Assembly: GCA_964502465.1 (NCBI GenBank)
Contig: CAZCWX010000162.1
Location: 1-28,650 of the forward strand
Direction of reading: 5' to 3'
Length of the DNA: 28,650 nucleotides
Source: CAZCWX01 sp964502465
GTDB taxonomy: Bacteria > Desulfobacterota > Binatia > Bin18
A model generated the notes under the pieces. It was not told where the DNA came from and searched no databases. It saw only the letters and a list, made by a program, of their open reading frames with translations. A program made the position numbers and the translations under genes. Below are positions 23,189 to 28,650 of this stretch, in pieces (position 1 is the first letter of the stretch; each line of letters begins with the position of its first letter).

Positions 23189-23209
23189 CATATTTGACTC
23201 ATTCGTCAA
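23181..23209 (-). promoter_or_regulatory. candidate sigma-70 promoter for treY-otsB
   Basis: On the minus strand, TTGACG (23209-23204), a 17-bp spacer and TATCTT (23186-23181) match -35 at 5/6 and -10 at 4/6. The transcript would start near 23174, about 80 nt before the treY ATG. The -35 box is one arm of the palindrome at 23194-23209. Confidence 0.5.
23194..23209. promoter_or_regulatory. putative TetR operator
   Basis: TTGAC-TCATTC-GTCAA is a perfect 5-bp inverted repeat with a 6-bp centre, and a further TTGAC half follows at 23212-23216. It covers the treY -35 box and the likely start site of the TetR transcript, the geometry expected of a divergent, autoregulatory repressor. Size and symmetry suit TetR-family operators; binding is inferred. 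Confidence 0.5.
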
Positions 23210-23292
23210 CATTGACTTTTCCAGGCCATACCAGATATACAGGTGCATTCTAGAGTGGATCTTCTAGCGCAAGGAGGGAGGAGAGTAAACCG

Positions 23293-23988
23293 ATGAACAC
23301 CCTGAGAGGGCAAAGCGTCGCGAAACCAGAGCACAAGAAAGGGGATACGCCCACCGACTTTACTGATTCAGACCCTCCGCCCTTGCTCTCTCGCCGGGAA
23401 CGGCGCAAAATCGCGACTCGTGAAGCACTCATTAATGCCGCACAAGAGGTCATTGCCGCAAAAGGGGTGTATCTTGCGGTTATTGAAGAGATCACTGAAC
23501 GCGCTGATGTCGCCAAGGGGTCATTTTACCAATACTTTCATGACCGTGATGATCTCTTGCATACCCTGTTAACCCGCCGTCTCGGCGAACTGCGAGCATT
23601 GATTGAAGGAACACCAGCGGCAGGAACCCTGGCTGAGCGCATCCGCTTGCTCATCCATCATCATCTTGAGTACTTCTTGCGTCACGAAGATTTTCTGTTA
23701 TTTCTGCACCAGATTCGTGGCCTCATTAAGATGAAAGGGGAGGAAACTCCCGCTGTCCGAGAAACCTACCGTCGCCATCTGATCTTTCTGGCAGAGCAGT
23801 TACAATCCCATAATGGCAAAGCACCAGCCAGTGAGAAAGTATATGAAGAAGGAGCGTGCGCTCTCCTCGGCATCCTGACCGGTTTTCTTTCGCATTACGC
23901 GATTCTTTCTCCACTATCGACGCTCAGGCGAGACATGAAACGTCTCGAAAGTACGCTTGCTACCATGTGTCTTTCTTTCTGGCAGTAA
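23293..23988 (+). CDS. TetR/AcrR family transcriptional regulator
   Basis: 231 aa. After a polar N-terminal stretch of about 30 residues, the HTH (about 34-80) reads RRKIATREALINAAQEVIAA and ADVAKGSFYQYFHDRDDLL, the classic TetR recognition region with FYQYF. The helical C-terminal ligand domain follows (FLRHEDFLLFLHQIRGLIKM), with no effector predicted. The ATG has AAGGAGGGAGGAGAG upstream. It diverges from treY-otsB and is followed 16 bp later by an STN-domain exported protein, probably in the same transcript. It is probably autoregulated, and controls treY, through the palindrome at 23194. Confidence 0.92.
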   Translation: MNTLRGQSVAKPEHKKGDTPTDFTDSDPPPLLSRRERRKIATREALINAAQEVIAAKGVYLAVIEEITERADVAKGSFYQYFHDRDDLLHTLLTRRLGELRALIEGTPAAGTLAERIRLLIHHHLEYFLRHEDFLLFLHQIRGLIKMKGEETPAVRETYRRHLIFLAEQLQSHNGKAPASEKVYEEGACALLGILTGFLSHYAILSPLSTLRRDMKRLESTLATMCLSFWQ

Positions 23989-24004
23989 AAGGTCTCTGGG
24001 GAAA

Positions 24005-24628
24005 ATGAAGTTCTTTCTCCCTTGTTTCCTGCGACTCGGTTTGCTTCTCGGTCTTGCTGCCAGCAGCATGCTGCCAGGTGGAGTAAGTACACCAAGTTTT
24101 GCTGCAGTCAATATTCCAGGGCATATGACCCTGCGGGATGGAAAACTGACTGCTCGCATTGCCGCAGCACCGATTCGGCAAGTGCTAGAGGAGGTGAGTA
24201 GTCTGACGGGAGCGCGGGTGCTCTGGCTCGGCCAAGAGGAAGAGGGAAGAGTCTCAGTAGAATTTACCGACCTCCCCTTCCCTGACGCTTTGCGGAAGAT
24301 TCTTGGGGAAAGAAATTTTATGCTCTTTTACACTTCTAGAGGGGAAGAAACGAGGCTCAGCGAAATTTGGATCTCTTCGGCCTCAGTCGTAAAGGAGCAG
24401 GCATTATCGCTCACGCCCCCCTCCCCTGCCGACCAGCTTCCGCCGCAGCTCATGCAGACGGCTCTCTACGGTCAAGATCTCACTTCGCGCTTAAACGCGA
24501 TCAGGCGTTTGAAAAAGTTTGCCCAGAAAGACGCACGGGTCAAAACAATTCTTTCCCAACTGACCCGGAGCGCTGCCGAGCCAGAAGTGCAAGAGGCCGC
24601 TGAAAAGGCACTCGCCGAGATACAATAA
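24005..24628 (+). CDS. exported STN (secretin/TonB short N-terminal) domain protein with HEAT-like tail
   Basis: 207 aa from the ATG at 24005. A basic start and hydrophobic core (LRLGLLLGLAASSMLP) form a signal peptide, probably cleaved near SFA. Residues about 45-125 (LTARIAAAPIRQVLEEVSSL, VSVEFTDLPFPDALRKIL) have the beta-alpha-beta STN pattern found before secretin pores and in FecA-like receptors. The tail, LTSRLNAIRRLKKFAQKDAR and PEVQEAAEKALAEI, looks like one or two HEAT-type helical repeats. No secretin beta-domain follows, so this is a stand-alone periplasmic adaptor. It sits 16 bp after the TetR gene and converges with sufT (37 bp). Function unknown. Confidence 0.7.
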   Translation: MKFFLPCFLRLGLLLGLAASSMLPGGVSTPSFAAVNIPGHMTLRDGKLTARIAAAPIRQVLEEVSSLTGARVLWLGQEEEGRVSVEFTDLPFPDALRKILGERNFMLFYTSRGEETRLSEIWISSASVVKEQALSLTPPSPADQLPPQLMQTALYGQDLTSRLNAIRRLKKFAQKDARVKTILSQLTRSAAEPEVQEAAEKALAEIQ

Positions 24629-24665
24629 TAGCGCACCGATAGACAGGAAACGAAGCAGAATTTAC

Positions 24666-25223
24666 TCAGAGTAACCCCAGTTCCAACTTGGCCGCTTCAG
24701 ACATCATATCCTGGTTCCACAGCGGCTCAAACACGACCTCAACATCGACATCGGTGACACCTGGGAGACTGAGAATTTTTCTCTCCATGTCGGCTTTCAG
24801 CACCCCCCCCATGCCACATCCAGGCGCGGTCAGAGTGAATTTGACCTCGACCCGGTTCTCTCCGTCAGGCATCGGCATAGCTTGGCAATGGTATACAAGA
24901 CCGAGATCGACGATGTTCACCGGAATCTCCGGATCAAAACAGGTCTTCAATTGATCCCACACCAACTGCTCGATCTCTGCAGGTTCCGTTGGAACAATTG
25001 CGTCTCCAGTTAGGATTGTTGAGGTTGGTTCTTTTCCGAGCGCGTCGGCATCTGTTCCCGCAATCCGCACCAGATAGCCATTGTTCGTCATCACTGTGTA
25101 CGTGTCACCCAGCGCCTGCATGATGCGCACTTCAGCGCCAGCCAGCAATGTCACCAGCGTCCCGTTGGGGATCTGGATCGCTTCGCAATCGCGTTGCAAG
25201 GCTATACGTTCGTTCATTTTCAT
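24666..25223 (-). CDS. sufT: putative Fe-S assembly protein SufT (DUF59/MIP18 domain)
   Basis: 185 aa. The N-terminal part (IPNGTLVTLLAGAEVRIMQAL) is the extra beta domain of long SufT proteins. The DUF59 domain from about residue 80 includes DPEIPVNIVDLGLVYHCQ and TAPGCGMGGVLKADMERK with the conserved Cys, then WNQDMMSEAAKLELGLL. SufT takes part in maturation of Fe-S proteins, probably in cluster delivery. It is last in the SUF operon, 22 bp after sufU, an order known from other bacteria. A run of eight C's within the gene on the plus strand (24804-24811) is a potential slippage site but the frame is intact. Confidence 0.92.
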   Translation of the reverse strand: MKMNERIALQRDCEAIQIPNGTLVTLLAGAEVRIMQALGDTYTVMTNNGYLVRIAGTDADALGKEPTSTILTGDAIVPTEPAEIEQLVWDQLKTCFDPEIPVNIVDLGLVYHCQAMPMPDGENRVEVKFTLTAPGCGMGGVLKADMERKILSLPGVTDVDVEVVFEPLWNQDMMSEAAKLELGLL

Positions 25224-25245
25224 CTTTCGTTCTCCTCAAGATCGT

Positions 25246-25698
25246 TTACTCGGTCGAAACCAACTCCCCTTCTCCCTTCAATGCGGCGTGCAGCGTATGC
25301 CACGCCAGGCTTGCACATTTTACCCGTGCGGGGAATTCCCAGACTCCAGAGAGGACCGCGAGTTTTCCGAGTCCATCAAGATCGCCTTGTGTTTTGTGCT
25401 CTGCCGTCAGCACAGCATGGATTTTGTCGAACAGCGCTTCGGCTTCAGCCGTCGTTTTCCCTTTGACACTGTCGGTCATCATCGAGGCTGACGCTTTCGA
25501 GATCGCACAGCCAGAACCATAGAAGCCGATATCACGGATCACATCATCTTCTACGCGTAGGGAAACTGCCAGTTGGTCGCCACAAAGCGGGTTATGCCCC
25601 ACAGCGGTCCGGTTGGCGTTTTCCACCTTGCGGAAATTGCGTGGCCGTTTGTTGTGGTCCAGAATGACTTCTTGATAGAGTTCACGCAAATCCGCCAT
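25246..25698 (-). CDS. sufU: SUF system sulfur-relay protein SufU
   Basis: 150 aa, normal length. The ligands are C39 and D41 in NPLCGDQL, C64 in YGSGCAISKAS and C128 in ARVKCASLAWHTL. The segment between C64 and C128 contains the insertion that separates SufU from IscU scaffolds. In this group the residues bind zinc, and the protein accepts persulfide from SufS. Its ATG overlaps the sufS stop (TAATG), giving translational coupling. It stands in for SufE, which is not present here. Confidence 0.94.
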   Translation of the reverse strand: MADLRELYQEVILDHNKRPRNFRKVENANRTAVGHNPLCGDQLAVSLRVEDDVIRDIGFYGSGCAISKASASMMTDSVKGKTTAEAEALFDKIHAVLTAEHKTQGDLDGLGKLAVLSGVWEFPARVKCASLAWHTLHAALKGEGELVSTE

Positions 25699-26966
25699 TA
25701 GGCAAATACCTCAATAGCTTTGTGAATTGCCCCAACCAGCGCATCCACCTCTGCTCGTGTGTTGTAGAACGCGAAAGAGGCGCGCGCAGTAGCCGGAACC
25801 CCAAACCGTTGCATCACCGGCATTGCGCAATGATGCCCTGCGCGAATCGCCACTCCCTGGCGATCGAGGATCGTGCCGATGTCATGCGGATGTGCACAGT
25901 CCAATACAAAGGAAATGACGCTGGATTTTTCCCGCGCCGTACCGATAATTTGCAGCCTAGGCATCTTTTCTAGGGCTGCAGTCGCGTACGCAAGCAGTTC
26001 ACTCTCATACGCACCAATCCGGTCGAGTCCAATTGCCTGGATATAGTCGATCGCCGCCCCAAGCCCGATTCCACCGGAGATGTGCGGGGTCCCCGCCTCG
26101 AATTTGTATGGCAGGGTGTTGTAGTGGGTCTTCTCGAAAGTGACAACGCTGATCATGTCACCTCCGCCCTGGTACGGCGGCATCCGTTTCAACAGGTCAG
26201 CCTTGCCATACAGGACACCAATCCCGGTCGGACCGCAGAGCTTATGGCCGGAGAAGGCATAGAAATCGCAATCAAGATCCTGCACGTCAACCGTCATATG
26301 CAACACCGCCTGGGCACCATCGACAAGGACAGGGATGCCACGACGGTGCGCCAGAGCAATAATCTGCCGAATTGGGTTGATGGTACCGAGCGCATTCGAT
26401 ACATGCACGATAGACACCAGTTTGGTTCGCTCGTTCAGCAGCTTCTCATATTCATCAAGGAGCAACTCACCCTTGTGATCAAAGGGAATGATACGGAGGC
26501 GTGCGCCAATCTGTTCGCACAGCATTTGCCATGGCACAATGTTCGAGTGGTGTTCCATAGCAGAAATGACAATCTCATCACCGGCAGAAAGAAAAGTCCT
26601 CCCATAGCTTTGTGCGACCAGGTTAATAGCCTCGGTGGTCCCGCGGACGAAGATAATCTCTTGGGTATCTGCGGCGTTGAGAAATCCTTGTATTGTCTCG
26701 CGGGCTTCTTCGTAGGCTTGCGTTGCCTGTTCGCTCAGCGCATGGATGCCTCGATGAATATTAGCGTTTTCAGTCGCATAATACTGCGCAATGGTGTCGA
26801 TCACGATTTGCGGTTTCTGACTGGTGGCCGCGTTGTCAAGATAGACCAGAGGCTGACCATGGATCTGCTGTTTCAGGATGGGGAAGTCTTCCCGAATCCG
26901 CCAGACGTCAAATGGTAACTGCGGGATGTCCCATTGGGGTGCCGCACCTCCTTGGATTGTGCTCAT
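25698..26966 (-). CDS. sufS: cysteine desulfurase SufS (group II)
   Basis: 422 aa from the ATG at 26966; a GTG one codon earlier is also possible. AGGAAGGAG lies upstream. PLP-enzyme marks are VYLDNAATSQKP (42-53), EHHSNIVPW, DGAQ, and the Schiff-base Lys K242 in FSGHKLCGPTG. The active Cys C380 is in RAGHHCAMP, the short-loop arrangement of group II desulfurases. It takes sulfur from cysteine and passes it to SufU, the next gene. It is separated from sufD by only two bases (TAG-TG-ATG). Confidence 0.95.
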   Translation of the reverse strand: MSTIQGGAAPQWDIPQLPFDVWRIREDFPILKQQIHGQPLVYLDNAATSQKPQIVIDTIAQYYATENANIHRGIHALSEQATQAYEEARETIQGFLNAADTQEIIFVRGTTEAINLVAQSYGRTFLSAGDEIVISAMEHHSNIVPWQMLCEQIGARLRIIPFDHKGELLLDEYEKLLNERTKLVSIVHVSNALGTINPIRQIIALAHRRGIPVLVDGAQAVLHMTVDVQDLDCDFYAFSGHKLCGPTGIGVLYGKADLLKRMPPYQGGGDMISVVTFEKTHYNTLPYKFEAGTPHISGGIGLGAAIDYIQAIGLDRIGAYESELLAYATAALEKMPRLQIIGTAREKSSVISFVLDCAHPHDIGTILDRQGVAIRAGHHCAMPVMQRFGVPATARASFAFYNTRAEVDALVGAIHKAIEVFA

Positions 26967-26968
26967 CA

Positions 26969-28309
26969 CTATACTCCTTCCTGTCCACTGCCTGCATGGA
27001 TGAGCGCAACCAACGGTTTCTCCAGTTGGTCGCGCAGAGACTCAACCCTCAGCTTATTCAGGATCTCGCTCACAAACGCGTAAGTCAGCAACCAGCGCGC
27101 CGCTTCGGCATCAATACCGCGGGTGCGCAAGTAAAAGAGGGCATCTTCATCAATCTCACCAATTGTAGATCCGTGCGAACATTGCACATCGTTATTAAAA
27201 ATCTCGAGTTGTGGCTTGCTGTCGATTAAGGCATCTCTAGAGAGCAAGAGATTCTTGTTTGTTTGCCTGGCGTCAGTCTTCTGGGCTGCCGGGTGCACAA
27301 CAATCTTGCCGCTAAACACTCCCCGTGCCTTCTCATTGAGAACCCCTTTGTAGAGCTCACGGCTCGTACAATGGGCTTTGACATGTTCGATGCGGGTGTG
27401 ATTATCCACATGCCGCTGACCGGTGACAATGTAGAGCCCATTCAGCGTGCATTCGCTCCCTTCTCCAGCCAAAATTGCATTGACATCGTTTCGGACCAGC
27501 GCACCACCCAAGGCAACAGAGTGAGAAACCACCGCACTGCTGCGCTCCTGCTGTATTTGTAGCGTGCCAAGGTGAAAAGCCTCCGAGCTTTCGAGTTGCA
27601 ACCGCGTATGATCGACCGCCGCATGCGCGCCCACCACCAGTTCGGTTACCGCATTGGTGCAATAGACACCGTTTCCCAGGCCGACATAACTTTCGATGAT
27701 GGTTGCCTGACTGTTGGGGCCGGCAACGAGCAAATTCCGGGGGTACGCTACCGTGGGCTCCCCGCCTGCGATGGTAATGAACAGCAAGTGCAGCGGCCGT
27801 TCGAGCAGCGTGCCCTCCGGGAGAAAGACGATTGCTCCGTCTTCCATGAAGGCCGTATTCAAGGCAACAAAGGCGTGCTCCTGGTAGCTGGCATAGCGAG
27901 CGAAATGGGGCTCGATCCATTGTGCAGTACCACCGAAGGCTGCGGCCAGGCTCCCCACCTGTACCCCTTGTGGAAGCGAACGCCAGGAAGACAACTCAGG
28001 CGCGTATTGTCCATTCACAAACACCAGTTGGGTACCTGCAACATCGGTAAGCGCAATAGGACCGAGCCTGTCTCTTGTTAAGCCATTGCGGATAGACGCT
28101 GCTGGCGTAAACGGAATCTTTGTCAATGGGGCCACATTGGTATACTTCCATTCCTCCAACCGCGTCGTGGGAAAACCCAAAGCAGCAAACCGAGCAATGG
28201 CTGCCACGCGGAGATCGTGCACCCAAGTCGGCTTTTGTGCCGGGCCGTTCCGCTCAAACCATTCAAAGTCGGCGAGATATCTGTCTTGCTCTTTCGTCAG
28301 TTGAACCAT
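26969..28309 (-). CDS. sufD: Fe-S cluster assembly protein SufD
   Basis: 446 aa. The early FPTTRLEEWKYTNVAPL (50-66) is the usual SufD N-terminal motif. The C-terminal beta-helix core includes TSRELYKGVLNEKARGVFSG, DARQTNKNLLLS, DSKPQLEIFNNDVQCSHG and DEDALFYLRTRGID, shared by SufB and SufD. The CSHG segment holds residues implicated in cluster assembly. The size and N-terminal region indicate SufD, not SufB. It forms the SufBCD scaffold with SufC (32 bp upstream) and SufB, which should lie beyond the window edge. GGAGAA precedes the ATG. Confidence 0.94.
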   Translation of the reverse strand: MVQLTKEQDRYLADFEWFERNGPAQKPTWVHDLRVAAIARFAALGFPTTRLEEWKYTNVAPLTKIPFTPAASIRNGLTRDRLGPIALTDVAGTQLVFVNGQYAPELSSWRSLPQGVQVGSLAAAFGGTAQWIEPHFARYASYQEHAFVALNTAFMEDGAIVFLPEGTLLERPLHLLFITIAGGEPTVAYPRNLLVAGPNSQATIIESYVGLGNGVYCTNAVTELVVGAHAAVDHTRLQLESSEAFHLGTLQIQQERSSAVVSHSVALGGALVRNDVNAILAGEGSECTLNGLYIVTGQRHVDNHTRIEHVKAHCTSRELYKGVLNEKARGVFSGKIVVHPAAQKTDARQTNKNLLLSRDALIDSKPQLEIFNNDVQCSHGSTIGEIDEDALFYLRTRGIDAEAARWLLTYAFVSEILNKLRVESLRDQLEKPLVALIHAGSGQEGV

Positions 28310-28341
28310 CGCAGAGAGATTCTCCTCTCAGTATTCGTACG

Positions 28342-28650
28342 TCAGGCAGCCTGGGCCTCGGCCTTGACCCAGTCGTATCCTTTCTCTTCGAGTTCTAGTG
28401 CTAGCGCTTTCCCGCCAGATTTGACAATGCGCCCGTTGAAGAGCACATGCACAAAATCCGGTACGATATACTTGAGCAAGCGCTGGTAATGGGTGATGAC
28501 GATCATGGCACGGTCCGAGCTGCGCAGCGCATTCACGGCATTGGAGACGATCTTGAGGGCATCGATGTCCAACCCAGAGTCGGTTTCATCAAGAATAGCA
28601 AGCTTCGGATCCAGCACGGCCATCTGAAAGATCTCATTCCGCTTCTTTTC
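28342..28650 (-). CDS. sufC: SUF ATPase SufC (partial, 5' end outside window)
   Basis: The last 102 codons, open through base 28650 (EKKRNEIFQ precedes the first internal Met). Visible are the end of the signature region (EKKRNE), Walker B with D-loop in LAILDETDSGLD, the H-loop His in VITHYQRLL, and the SufC tail HVLFNGRIVKSGG with ALELEEKGYDW. It is the ABC-type ATPase that drives the SufBCD scaffold. The sequence KLAILDETDSGLDIDALK is highly characteristic. It is the first visible gene of the sufCDSUT operon. Confidence 0.95.
   Translation of the reverse strand, partial: EKKRNEIFQMAVLDPKLAILDETDSGLDIDALKIVSNAVNALRSSDRAMIVITHYQRLLKYIVPDFVHVLFNGRIVKSGGKALALELEEKGYDWVKAEAQAA

Noticed and set aside
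26082..26918. 278-aa open frame on the plus strand
   Set aside because: It is antisense to sufS, which has intact catalytic residues.
1..28650. CRISPR array, tRNA, rRNA, prophage or complete insertion sequence
   Set aside because: No regularly spaced direct repeats, cloverleaf sequence, rRNA segment, phage genes or transposase were seen on either strand.

Overview
The window looks like bacterial chromosome from a Gram-negative, probably environmental, organism. It has lipoprotein and Sec signal peptides, a LysM lytic transglycosylase, two NtrC-type two-component systems and sigma-54 promoter sequences. Base composition is mid-range GC (judged by eye, not computed) and most genes have strong AAGGAGG-type ribosome binding sites. 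The mix of crotonases, an HpaB/AbfD-like flavoprotein, GAFTGA regulators and dispersed 'TTCG..GCTCAGGGTGAC' palindromes would suit an uncultured Desulfobacterota/Binatota/Tectomicrobia-like lineage. That placement is inference only.

Layout. 1-276: partial DUF309 gene (-). 340-4267: operon of an AbfD/HpaB-like flavoprotein, a crotonase without the two hydratase glutamates and a beta-propeller protein. 4268-4664: non-coding, with a dispersed palindrome, a weak terminator-like hairpin and a strong sigma-54 promoter. 4665-8654: signalling cluster with a small exported protein, an NtrC-type regulator, a small lipoprotein cut short by an in-frame TAG, and a convergent CHASE-like histidine kinase. 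8778-11407: Nudix hydrolase, PIG3-type quinone oxidoreductase and PaaG-like isomerase. 11563-12012: single-domain rhodanese.

12013-12997 is a decayed accessory island. It holds a truncated VapC toxin, a 5'-truncated antitoxin, what reads as domains V and VI of a group II intron at the antitoxin breakpoint, a small hypothetical gene and a 20-codon remnant. 12998-15910: second NtrC-type regulator and kinase operon (-), with two small membrane-protein genes diverging from it at 16053-16746. 16747-17001: cluster of inverted repeats. 17002-19168: DedA protein and a SLT/LysM transglycosylase, divergently arranged.

19174-23092: treY-otsB trehalose operon (-), diverging from a TetR regulator at 23293. 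Their candidate promoters overlap around a perfect TTGAC-N6-GTCAA palindrome, which suggests TetR control of trehalose synthesis. A secretin-like STN protein follows the TetR gene. 24666-28650: SUF iron-sulfur operon sufC-sufD-sufS-sufU-sufT (-), with sufC running off the window.

The points most worth follow-up are the sigma-54 small-protein/NtrC module, the TetR-treY control region and the intron-in-antitoxin relic. No CRISPR array, tRNA, rRNA or intact mobile element was found.
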